Positions 55,441-64,000 of a stretch of 64,000 nucleotides of DNA are shown in pieces. Source of the DNA: Petaurus breviceps papuanus (Eukaryota > Chordata > Mammalia > Diprotodontia > Petauridae); NCBI GenBank assembly GCA_028583685.1, contig JAMXIF010000015.1, positions 58,178,576-58,242,575 on the forward strand, given 5' to 3'. The notes below the pieces were generated by a model that was not told where the DNA came from, searched no databases, and was given only the letters and a program-made list of their open reading frames with translations. Positions within the stretch are counted from its first letter, which is position 1, and every line of letters begins with the position of its first letter. The position numbers and the translations under genes were made by a program.

Positions 55441-55444
55441 CATG

Positions 55445-56225
55445 CTTCTGTGCTGAAGATGATCAATCAATCAATCAATTAACAAGTCTTCATTAGACAC
55501 TACTCTGTTTCAGGTTCTGTGCTAAGTACTGGGAATACAAAAACAGAAATGAAACAATTCCTGTGCTTAAGGAGCTTCCATGCTGGTGAAGAAGACCACA
55601 GATACATGTATAGGCATGTGCTGAAAAGATACACAATGATTCTGTGGGGAAAGCACCAATGGGAGGAGGAAGGTTAGGAGAACTTGATGGACCTAAATAT
55701 AATGAAGTGGGGAAGGGACAGGGGCAGAAGGTGGCACTTTACTTGAGAATTGAAGGAGATTTGGAGATTCTGAGGTGCAGAAATGACGATGGGTATATTC
55801 CAAACATGAGAGACACTATCACATAGGAGGAACAATAAGAAGGCTGGACCATAAAGTGAGTCAATGGGAGTACTGCGTAATAAGACTAGAAATGTAAGTT
55901 GGAATCAGATACTAAAGACTTGCAAATGACAAAAAAGAAAAATTTGTGTTTGATCTTAGGAGTAACAGGGAGGCACCAGAGTTGGTTGAGTAGGACAGCA
56001 ACACACAGCTTAGAAAAGTCACATTGGCAGCTGTGTAGAGGAAGGATTGGAGAGGGGAAAGATGAGGCAGGGACGTCAATTAGGATGCCATTGCAATAGT
56101 CCAGGCACAGATGATGGGGGGTTGAATATTTTGTTGACTGTGTAAGTAGAGAAAAAGGAACAAATATGGGAGATATAATGGATGTTGAAATGATAGGATC
56201 TGCCAACTTATTGGATATGATAAGG
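55445..56225 (-). mobile_element. L2 LINE, 3' UTR plus ORF2 end, antisense
   Basis: The left tail is (AATC)n, the L2 3'-terminal repeat. GTTCTGTGCTAAGTACTGGG and TTAAGGAGCTTCCATGC follow. On the minus strand 55886-56206 keeps LCLDYCNGILIDVPA, the conserved L2 ORF2 C-terminal motif (DYCN). Degraded. Confidence 0.85.
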
Positions 56226-56673
56226 ACACAAGGATTTTTCTATCCTCAGAGTATTTATCTCCATCAATTTTTTTCCTTTCCTAGTTCTTCCAGTCTAGTA
56301 TAACACTCACTTTAAAGACAGACATATTGGCTCTGGATCTTGCATTTGTTAACCAGGGAGATCCCAAGGAGCACAGGATGGCCAGACCACGTAGCATCTG
56401 CTTCCTGACAAGGCAGGAAGTCTGTTAGGAAAAGGATGCAGTTGGGGTATGTGACAGACCTGACCTTCTCCCTTAGGCCTTAGTGATCCTTCCCAGCTTC
56501 CCTAGGAATTTAGCTCTTCTTTGAAATTGATCCAGGGAAACTTAATCTTTTTTTTTTTTTTGCTAATTTCCAAGCTTTTCTGAAGTTTAAACTCCCAACA
56601 CAGAACCTTTTGCCTTTCTTGGTCCCTGAAAGTACTTGGCTTCCTGGGCTGAGAGCTCTGCAGTATGTAGTAT
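56226..56673. other. Unassigned sequence
   Basis: No repeat or gene recognised beyond a T-run near 56550. Confidence 0.4.
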
Positions 56674-56691
56674 TAGTAGTAATAGTGGTGG

Positions 56692-56848
56692 GTATTTTTT
56701 TGGAGGTGGGAAGGCAGGGCAATTGGGGTTAAGTGACTTGCCAAAGGTCACACGGCTAGTAAGTGTTAAGTGTCCGAGGCTGGATTTGAAGTCAAGTCCT
56801 CCTGAATCCAGGGCTAGTGCTCTATTCACTGCGCCACCTAGACACCCC
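56692..56848 (-). mobile_element. Short marsupial SINE, antisense, with 18-bp TSD
   Basis: The duplication TAGTAGTAATAGTGGTGG (56674-56691 and 56849-56866) brackets a near-complete body. The insertion lies at the edge of a trinucleotide repeat, so part of the duplication could be repeat text. Confidence 0.93.
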
Positions 56849-56856
56849 TAGTAGTA

Positions 56857-56875
56857 ATAGTGGTGGTGGTGGTGA

Positions 56876-56913
<38 letters not shown>

Positions 56914-57022
56914 ATAGAAGAAGAAGAAGAAGAGGAAGAACAAGAAGAGGGAGGAAAAGAAGGAGGAGAAAAAGGAGCAAAAGGAAAAGGAGGAGAAGGA
57001 GGAAGAGGAGGAGGAGAGAAAA
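56857..57022. repeat. Compound trinucleotide/purine repeat
   Basis: (GTG)n and (GTA)n then GAA/GAG-rich purine run. Ser-, Arg/Lys-, Tyr/His- and Pro/Ser-rich frames here (56817-57062) are artefacts. Confidence 0.96.
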
Positions 57023-57029
57023 ATAGAAA

Positions 57030-57250
57030 TATTTGAAGGGTTGCGAAGCACTTTACATACATTATTTCATCTGAGCCTCATAGCAGCCTCACTGGATTAG
57101 TAATTCCTATTTTACAAATGAGGAAACTAAAGCTTGAAGAGGTTAATGAACTGTCTCAAGGTCATGCAGGTTCTAAGTGTCGAAGGTAGAACTCGTGCTT
57201 AGGTCTCCCTGACTCCTGGGATAGCATTTTATTCACTGCTCCACACTGTC
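57030..57250 (-). mobile_element. MIR, antisense
   Basis: GCGAAGCACTTTACATACAT, TTTTACAAATGAGGAAACT, GTCTCAAGGTCATGCAGG and TTCACTGCTCCACACTGTC. Confidence 0.87.
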
Positions 57251-57447
57251 TTGGTGGAATCTGGCACCCTCATGATCCCTCAGGGTCTCACCCCACCATC
57301 TGCTGATCTGATATTCCCACACAGGGCTCTAGCTCAAGCTGCTTCATTAACTCACTATTGACAGCTCGTTTTCAGCCATTCAGGAAGCCTTTCGATTGCC
57401 TGTAGGCTTCTGAGTATTCATTCATATCCACTCATCCACAGAGGGCA

Positions 57448-57900
57448 CGCAGTGTGGTGCAGTGGAGAGAGAATTGATCTTAGCCTGGGTTTGAGTACTG
57501 ACACTACTTGGAAGATTTTGGAAAAGTGTCGTTCAGTTGTTTCAGTTATGTCTGACTCTTCCCAACTTCATTTGAGGTTTTCTTGATAAAGATACTAGAG
57601 TGATTTGCCATTCCCTTCTCCAGCTCACTTTTACAGATGAAAAAACTGAGGCAGGAAGGGTGAAGAGACTTGCCTGTGGTCACACAGTTAGTGAAAGTAT
57701 GAGGTGGGATTTAAGATGAGTCTTCCTGACTCCAGGCTCAGCACTCAATCCACCATACCACCTAGGTGCTCTTTAGAAAAGTAGTCACTTCATTAGCTTA
57801 CCTCAGCCTTAGTTTCCCCCGTTATAAAATGAAGGAGTTGGACTATGGCCTCTGAGGTTTTGAACTCCAATTCCGTGATCTTAGATATGTCTCTTTCTTT
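57448..57900 (+). mobile_element. MIR split by a SINE
   Basis: 5' part GCAGTGTGGTGCAGTGG to about 57523; 3' part from GTAGTCACTTCATTAGC and CCGTTATAAAATGAAGG to 57895. TTTGGAAAAGT and TTTAGAAAAGT at the joints look like the target duplication with one change. Confidence 0.78.
57525..57772 (-). mobile_element. Long marsupial SINE, antisense
   Basis: GTTATGTCTGACTCTTCCC, TTTTCTTGATAAAGATACTA, AGACTTGCCTGTGGTCACAC and CATACCACCTAGGTGC. Confidence 0.92.
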
Positions 57901-57973
57901 AGTGTAAAGGAAGGAAAGGATTAAAACGCTCTTCCACAGACAAAGGTTTTTCCTATCACTTCAAAAATTTAAT

Positions 57974-58684
57974 GTATCCCCTTTGACCCAGCAATACCAC
58001 TTCTAGGGCTGCATCCCAAAGAGATCACAAAAATGGGAAAAGGACCCACATGTACAAAAATATTTATAGCAGCTCTTTTTGTGGTGGCCAGGAACTGGAA
58101 ATTGAGGGGATGCCCATCAGTTGGGGAAGGGCTGAATAAGTTGTGGTATATGAATGTAATGGAATACCGTTGTGCTATGAGAAACGCTGAGCAACCGGAC
58201 TTCAGAAAAACCTGGAAAGACTTCTATGAACTGATGCTGAGGGAAATGAGCAGAAGCAGGAGAACACTGTACACAGTTACAGCCACATTGTGTGATGACT
58301 AACTTTGATAGACTTAGCTCTTCTCAAACAATGCAAGACATTTCAAGGCAATTCCAAAAGGCTCATGAAGGAAAATACTATCCACATCCAGAGATAGAAC
58401 CATGGAGTCTGAATGCAGATAGAAGCATACTATTTGCGCTCTCTCTTTTTGGTTTTTGTTTTGTTTTGTTTCTTTCTTTCTTGTGGTTCATCCCTTTGGT
58501 TCTAATTCTTCTTTACAACATGGCTAATGTGAAAATATGTTTAATATGAATGTATACGTAGAGCCTATATCAGATTACATGCCATCTTGGGGGAGGGGAG
58601 AGGAAGGCAGAGAAAATTTAAAACCCAAAAGCTTGTGGAACTGAATGTTGAAAACTAAAAATAAATAATTAGAATAAAAAAAAA
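57974..58684 (+). mobile_element. L1 3' end, 5'-truncated
   Basis: Encodes PTCTKIFIAALFVVARNWKL and MEYRCAMRNAEQ (58033-58302), the ORF2p C-terminus. A 3' UTR follows and ends ACTAAAAATAAATAA with a short A-run. It is among the better-preserved L1 copies here. Confidence 0.93.
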
Positions 58685-59967
58685 ACACCCACAAAACCCC
58701 TTAATCTATCACCACTCCCAAAGCACCTAATAACAAATCCTTCCATCACAGGGTGTCTTCTGATTTGAGTTAGAGCTGGACTGCAAGTGGGTGGAACAGG
58801 TGCCACATGTGTTGGCATTTACCTAGGTGACCCCACCTCCATATTGGCTGCCATACCATTCTAGAGAAGCTGACCCACATCTGGGAGCTGCTAATTCTCT
58901 AAGATTACAAGCTTCACAGAATATACTTATCTGCATTAGCAGAGGGTTTTTTCCTCATCAGGTTTCCCTATGCCAGTGAAATCATAAGCCCCATTCAATA
59001 TACTTATGTTTATGATTTCATTGTATACATTATATAAAGAGACATATACATACATGTATATGTTATGTATACAATAGAATATATTTCTTTAGATAGACAT
59101 AAATATATACATATGTGTATATATAATGTATACAAGAGAATCAGACATAACTACACAGTGTGTGTGATATAGATTTATATATATACATAACAGAATCATA
59201 GATGTGTGTGTTTATATTATATGTAGAGAGAAATTGCAATATAATTTATTTCAATCTCCGTGCTTAGAACCTTTTGGCAACCTAGGTACCCCTTCTGGGG
59301 GGTCAGTAGTCATTAAATCTAGAATCATTAGTTATTTTTTGGCTGTTCATATATCCATAACAAATGCTATGGAGAATTGAACCATAACTAGGGATTTTTA
59401 TGTCCAGAGCAAGTCCCATAGACTGGATTTGGGGCACCCTGGCCTGCCATTTTAATTATCTTATTTTAAATTTTGTTTTATTTTAATTTATTAATACAAA
59501 TTATAATAATTAATTTTTTGAATTAATTGTTTTTGAAAACCAAGTGCCAAACAATGTGGCTTCTAAGTTGTGGAGGTAGTGCAGCTACTTCCTCAGCTTC
59601 CTCTAAATTTGTTGCCTGGGGAAAACCCCCAGTTACCATGTCCTAGTTACATATGTGGATAAAACTGTTATTTGTTTTTAGTGTCCTCAGTCCTTAACAA
59701 GAAAGAGTTTGGGTCTAACCAGTAAAAGAGCACCCCAGGGAAAGGGCAGGGCTGGGAACTCAGTGGGTGGCAATGATTCCTAACTGCAATCTGAGGTTTG
59801 CCATATTTTTTATGGCTTCCATTAAAAAAAATTACTGTTTTGTTTTGGTTTGTTTTTTCTCCCTTTGGAGGGAAGAATTTCAGATGGGGAATGTGCCTTT
59901 TTCAACACATTCTGCTTGGAATAGGGAAACAATGGCCAGACTTATGCTTATGATGATCAGTGTGGGG
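58685..59967. other. Unassigned sequence with an AT/CA-rich tract
   Basis: 59000-59225 is TATA/CATA-rich simple sequence. The rest is AT-rich with no recognised repeat or gene. Confidence 0.5.
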
Positions 59968-60186
59968 TAGCAGACTGGACACTAGACTTGGAGTCAAAAG
60001 ATCTGAGTTTGAATCTTATCCCCAACACTTTCTAGTCATATGATCTTGAGCAAATGACTTAACCTCTTGGAGCCTCAGTTTCCCCAACTGTAAAATGGGG
60101 ATAATAATTCTTATGCTATCTCTCTTACAGGACTGTATTGAGGAAAGAATATTGTAAAATGATATATAAATGCTGAGTAATGCTCA
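59968..60186 (+). mobile_element. MIR copy
   Basis: GGACACTAGACTTGGAGTC, GAGCCTCAGTTTCCCCAACT, GTAAAATGGGGATAATAATT, and ATAAATGCTGAGTAA. Confidence 0.88.
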
Positions 60187-60194
60187 TTAGCCTG

Positions 60195-60585
60195 TCTTTT
60201 TTTATTTTATTTTTCTCTAATTTATTTATTTTAGTTTACAACATTCAGTTCCACAAGTTTTTGAATTCCAAATTTTTTCCCCTTCCCTCTCTCTCCCTGC
60301 CCCAAGACAGCCTGTAATCTGATATAGGCTCTATATATACAGTCACATTAAATATATTTTCACAATAGTCAAGTTGCAAAGAAGAAATATGACCAATGAA
60401 ATGAACCATGAGAAAGAAGAAACAAAATGAAAAAGAGATAGTGCAAATAGTATGCTTCGGTCTGTGTTCAGACTCTGCAGTTCTTTGGATGTGGGCAGCC
60501 TTTTCCATCAGGAGTCCTTTGGAGCTGTCTTAGCACCTCGCTTTGCTGAGAAGAGCCATCTACCAAAGTTAGTTGTTGCATAATG
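60195..60585 (-). mobile_element. L1 3' UTR, antisense, 5'-truncated, with 8-bp TSD
   Basis: TTAGCCTG at 60187-60194 and 60586-60593 flanks antisense L1 3' UTR text (TTACAACATTCAGTTCCACA, GACTCTGCAGTTCTTTGGAT) matching 7790-8140. Confidence 0.9.
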
Positions 60586-60604
60586 TTAGCCTGAGTCTTT
60601 TAAG

Positions 60605-60858
60605 CTTTGTTGTTATTGCTTTTTTCTTTCAATCATGTTCAACTCTTGGTGACCCCACTTGGGCTTTTCTTGGTAAAGATACTGGAGTGCTTTGCCATTT
60701 CTTTCTCTAGCTCATTTGACAGATGAGGAAACTGAGGCAAACAGGGTTAAGTGACTTGCCCAGGGTCACACAGCTAGTAAGTGTCTGAGGCTGGATTTGA
60801 ACTCAGGTCTTCCTGTCTCCAGGCTTGGCACTTTATCCACTGAGCCACCTAGCTGCCA
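60605..60858 (-). mobile_element. Long marsupial SINE, antisense
   Basis: AATCATGTTCAACTCTTGG, GTAAAGATACTGGAGTGC, AAGTGACTTGCCCAGGGTC and GAGCCACCTAGCTGCCAC. Near full length. Confidence 0.94.
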
Positions 60859-60889
60859 CCAGATCCATATTGAGATGGATTTTAAGCAA

Positions 60890-61320
60890 ACTTGACAGTA
60901 GACACAAAAGGCTCACTCTATACAACCTTGTCTGTCTTTCCTCTTCATCTTTGCACTGGCTGTCTCCCATATATATGGAATGCTCCCCCTCCTTTCCTCC
61001 ACCTGTTGGAATCCCTGGGTTCTGTCAAGTATCATTTGCTACATAACTTTTCCAATACCCTTGGCAGTTTTTAGAGCTCTCATTCACTACCTCCCCATCC
61101 CCTCAGTTATTTTGAATTTATTTTGTATATCTTTATATTTCCTTTTGGGTCCTTATATTGTTTTTCCCCCTTGCTACGACCCCCTCCAACCCTCCTTCCC
61201 AACCCCTCCATGTAAAATTCCCAAGAGTACAAACTTTTGTTTGGTCTCTGTATCCCTAGCATTTAGCACAGTGCCTTGCATACAGTTGGCACTTAATAAA
61301 TGCTTATTGAATTAAATGAG
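60890..61320 (+). mobile_element. L2 3' end
   Basis: TCTTTGCACTGGCTGTCTCC, TCAAGTATCATTTGCTAC, CAGTGCCTTGCATACAG and CACTTAATAAATGCTTATTG to the terminal GAATTAAATGA. Confidence 0.85.
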
Positions 61321-61402
61321 AGTGAGAGACAGAGACAGGGACACAGAGACAGAGAGACACAGAGAGAAACAGAGACAGAGACAGAGAGAGAGAAAGAAGA
61401 GA
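61318..61402. repeat. (GAGACA)-type purine-rich repeat
   Basis: GAGACAGAGACAGGG and related units begin exactly at the L2 3' terminus, so they may have grown from the L2 tail. Confidence 0.9.
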
Positions 61403-62189
61403 TCCACTTTTTTAGTATGTATTGAGATGAATATTCTTCAAATATCAAGCTTTTTCCTGTCTCCTACCTCTGTCTTTGCCCCCCATTTGAGGGATCATTC
61501 CATTTACAAATATTCAGTTTTGAGGGTTTAGGGCACACAGCTATTACATAAAGTAAGATGTCCTTGGCTGTGGGAAAGGCCATTGGCTGTCCTTTTCAGA
61601 TAACTAGAATAATATGTGTGTGAAGATGAATCCTTAGGTGGGCGTATGTATGAGGTGTGTCTATAGTGTAATGGCAGATTTTCCCCTGTGGTTTGTGAAA
61701 TCAGTTTCATTCCTTGTGTTTGCAATCTATCAAGCTTTTTTTCTTTTTGAGCGCCATCCTATCTGACCATTAGCTCCTAGGTTTGCCCCCACCCTGGAAG
61801 TAGGCAGGTAGTTGGCAGAAACTGAAAGTATCAGGTGAAGATGTTATGAGGAACTGGCTCTGACCATCGCACACCTCAACAGGGTTGTCCAGCCTGTCCC
61901 AAGAGACAAATGGAGCAAAATAGAGCAGAGGAGAGAACGCTGGGTAAGCAGGGATCCAGAGGCTCAGACTCAAGGGACACGGGGAGGCATACCACCCCAA
62001 AACTAAGCATTTGTTATACATTTTGGTCAAATTGGGGTAGGAGGCATCCTGCAGGTATCTGATTATTCGTGTATAAGTATAGTGAATGGATGTTCCCCGG
62101 GCAGTCTAGTAAGTCTTCACAGTCCCTACAGGACATTTTTCCAGGTGCGCCAGCTGTTAGGACCTTCCTCATCTAGGATTACCTTTACT
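61403..62189. other. Unassigned sequence
   Basis: No repeat or gene recognised. Short frames at 61528-61725 and 61770-62030 (minus) have no known domain. Confidence 0.4.
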
Positions 62190-62520
62190 CATTTTTCTCT
62201 CCTGTTCAAATGTAAATACTTTTTTTTTTTTAAGCAATCGGGGTTAAGTAACTTGCTCAAGGTTACACGGCCAGTTATTTCTGGGTGTGGCGCTGAGTAT
62301 CTGAACCTAGATTTGATCCCCAGGTCATCCCAACACTGGAGCTGGTGCTCTTACTTGCTGTGCTACCTGGCTGCCCCTCAAATGTAAATACTTTGATGAC
62401 AATTGTGAAGTTTTTTTTTTCCACTCTTTTTTTGTATCTACAGCATTTAGCACAATGCCTTGGTACATAGTAAGCTCTTAGTAAATGCTCATTGACTGAT
62501 TGATTAACTAATATTGATGC
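62190..62520 (+). mobile_element. L2 3' end split by a SINE
   Basis: 5' piece to CAAATGTAAATACTTT; 3' piece from GATGACAATTGTG through TCTACAGCATTTAGCACAAT to CTCATTGACTGATTGATTAA. Confidence 0.8.
62223..62378 (-). mobile_element. SINE variant subfamily, antisense, with 16-bp TSD
   Basis: CAAATGTAAATACTTT occurs at 62207-62222 and 62379-62394. The body shares AAGCAATCGGGGTTAAGTAA with the copy at 17684-17840. Confidence 0.95.
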
Positions 62521-62834
62521 TATCTCCTTGATAAGGTGTGAATTCCTTGCCCTATTGACACTTTACTGAGAATGATTGATTGATTCAAGGCTAGTTCATA
62601 ATCTGGGCTTGGATTTGACCTTTAAAGGAAGAGCAGAAGCACAGTGGACAGATGAAAGAGAAGTAAGGCTAGAGGCTGGACAGAGAAAGCAAGCTAGGAG
62701 ACCTCTGAAAGGAAGACTGAATAGCTACATGGCCCCTTATGGGAGCCGTGTTCTCCAGGGAATCAACCCCAGGGTGCCAACAGTCCCAGGGAACCAGGCA
62801 GTCTTACTCATCATAACAGATGAAATCAGCATAA

Positions 62835-63000
62835 TCAATCAATCAAAAAGCATGTGTTAAGTGCCTACTAGTGCCAGTCACTGGCCTAGGCTTTGAGGAT
62901 ACAAAAGCAAGGAATAAAGCAATCCCTAACCATGAAGAGCTTACATTCCAATGGGGGAGAACCTTGAGGTGTTCATGGACAAGCTGGGAACTTCACACGG
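62835..63000 (-). mobile_element. L2 3' end, antisense
   Basis: AATCAATCAATCAAAAAGC tail, then CACTGGCCTAGGCTTTGAGG and AAGAGCTTACATTCC. Confidence 0.82.
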
Positions 63001-63289
63001 TGTTGTGGAAGGGGTGGAGAAATGAATTACCTAGATCAGAATACCTGGGCCATGCTGAATGCCCAAACCAATCAGAATCCCAAATCAAGGAGCCTTAAGG
63101 GACAGAGTTACAATATGGAGGAACAATTCAGCTATGAAAAATTCAAGAGATTGGGGGAGTGAGGAGGAAAAAGTCTGTTCTCGAGCACCTCTGGGAATCT
63201 TCCCCTTGCAGAGGTCTTCAATCCTTTGTTGAGCGGAAAGAGAGATCACTGGAGAGAGAAAAAGAATTGTCTTTGATTATTTAGGAGAA
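63001..63289. other. Unassigned sequence
   Basis: No repeat or gene recognised. Confidence 0.4.
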
Positions 63290-63455
63290 ATTCTAGGCAA
63301 GTAGATAAGAGTGCCAGACTTTGACTCAGAGAGATCTGAATTCAAATCCTGCCTCAGACACAAGCTTTGTGACCAGCTTCTCTTAGTCTCAGTTTCTTCT
63401 TCTATAAATTGGAGATAATAATAGTGCCTACTTCACAGGGTTGTTGTGAAGCAAA
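63290..63455 (+). mobile_element. MIR copy
   Basis: GCCAGACTTTGACTCAGAG, TTCAAATCCTGCCTCAGAC and CTTCACAGGGTTGTTGTG. Confidence 0.85.
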
Positions 63456-63585
63456 AGAGGAGATTGAGGCTGAGAGAAATGAATGACTTGTCTGAGGTCA
63501 CAGCTAGTAAGTATCTGAGGTAAGATCCGAACTCAGGTCTTTCTGACTCAGTCTGGCACCCAATCCACAAGGCCATCTTGTTGAC
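63456..63585 (-). mobile_element. MIR fragment, antisense
   Basis: ATTGAGGCTGAGAGAAATGA, TGACTTGTCTGAGGTCACAG and CGAACTCAGGTCTTTC. It abuts the opposite-strand MIR. Confidence 0.8.
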
Positions 63586-63612
63586 TAGAAATCATAAATA
63601 ATCAAGACAATT

Positions 63613-63776
63613 ATTTTTTTTTCTTTTTGGAGGGGGGAAGGTAGGGCAGTTGGGGTTAAGTGACTTGCCCAAAGTCACATGGCTAGTTTTTGTGTTGTGT
63701 CTGAGGCCAGATTTGAACTCAAGTCCTCCTGACTCCAGAGCCGGTGCTCTATTCACTGTGCTCCCTGGCCGCCCCA
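63613..63776 (-). mobile_element. Short marsupial SINE, antisense, with 13-bp TSD
   Basis: AATCAAGACAATT at 63600-63612 and 63777-63789. T-rich left end, GGGGTTAAGTGACTTGCCC, and an end at CTCCCTGGCCGCCCC. Confidence 0.95.
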
Positions 63777-63949
63777 AATCAAGACAATTCTTAAAATACT
63801 ATATAAATGCTAGTTATTTTTTAAGGCTTAAGTGAGAGTCCTTTGCATTTTTTTTAAAGCAGAGGAAGGAGTAGTCTGGCTAAGTAAAACGTGTCCTATA
63901 TTAAATATATTGTTAACCTGAGTTCTTTCATGGGAGCTGAGGAGCCCTT

Positions 63950-64000
63950 TCTGTGTGTGTGTGTGTGTCTATGTGTGTGTGTGTGTCTATGTGTACCTAC
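63950..64000. repeat. (GT)n with CTATGT interruptions, cut by the window end
   Basis: GT runs broken by CTAT at regular spacing. Confidence 0.92.

Noticed and set aside
56817-57062. Ser-run, Arg/Lys-run and Tyr/His-run frames
   Set aside because: Direct readings of a trinucleotide repeat.

Overview
The window reads as a gene-poor stretch of a marsupial (metatherian) nuclear genome. Four things point there. First, many tRNA-derived SINEs share a body with cores such as GCAGCTAGGTGGC and GTCACTTAACCCC (WSINE1/SINE1/MAR1-like). Second, L1 elements carry marsupial-type 3' ends. Third, there are many old MIR, L2 and L3/CR1 copies. Fourth, base composition is fairly AT-rich with few CpGs. The species cannot be fixed from the sequence. 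I find no intact host protein gene, no exon chain and no tRNA, rRNA or CRISPR locus. Almost all open frames over 60 codons lie in repeats or simple sequence, or look like chance.

Layout. 1-3.2 kb: a possible old LTR, a SINE with a (CTTC)n tail and a 10-N assembly gap, an unclassified repeat, and an L2 split by a 304-bp retroposed element with 13-bp target duplications. 3.2-9.3 kb: MIR/SINE clusters, a long (GT)n tract and an antisense L1 3' end. 9.4 kb: a small hAT-type element with 8-bp target duplications. 10-14.5 kb: MIR, L2 and L1 fragments, then a nest of SINEs inside a MIR-like copy. 14.5-25 kb: L3, L2, MIR, two possible conserved non-coding blocks and an AT-expanded DNA transposon. 25.2-31 kb: one long antisense L2 broken by a 3.4-kb half-L1 (HAL1-like) element. 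31-41 kb: L3, MIR, L2, SINEs and a pair of 240-bp direct repeats 1.47 kb apart. 41.5-44 kb: an L1 reverse transcriptase fragment beside a decayed coding-like stretch. 44-48 kb: more old LINE and MIR. 48-51.3 kb: an unusually repeat-poor interval. 51.3-57.9 kb: decayed LINE/DNA transposon mosaics, L2 and SINEs. 58-64 kb: 5'-truncated L1 copies, L2 3' ends and SINEs.

The elements work together only in the sense of parasitic partnerships. L1 supplies the machinery for SINEs, HAL1-like copies and other poly(A) retroposons, seen here as A-rich tails with 7-18 bp target duplications. L2 did the same for MIR, which shares its 3' tail. No novel multi-gene system is visible. The most useful leads are the HAL1-like element, the 304-bp retroposon, the paired 240-bp repeats and the candidate conserved non-coding blocks.
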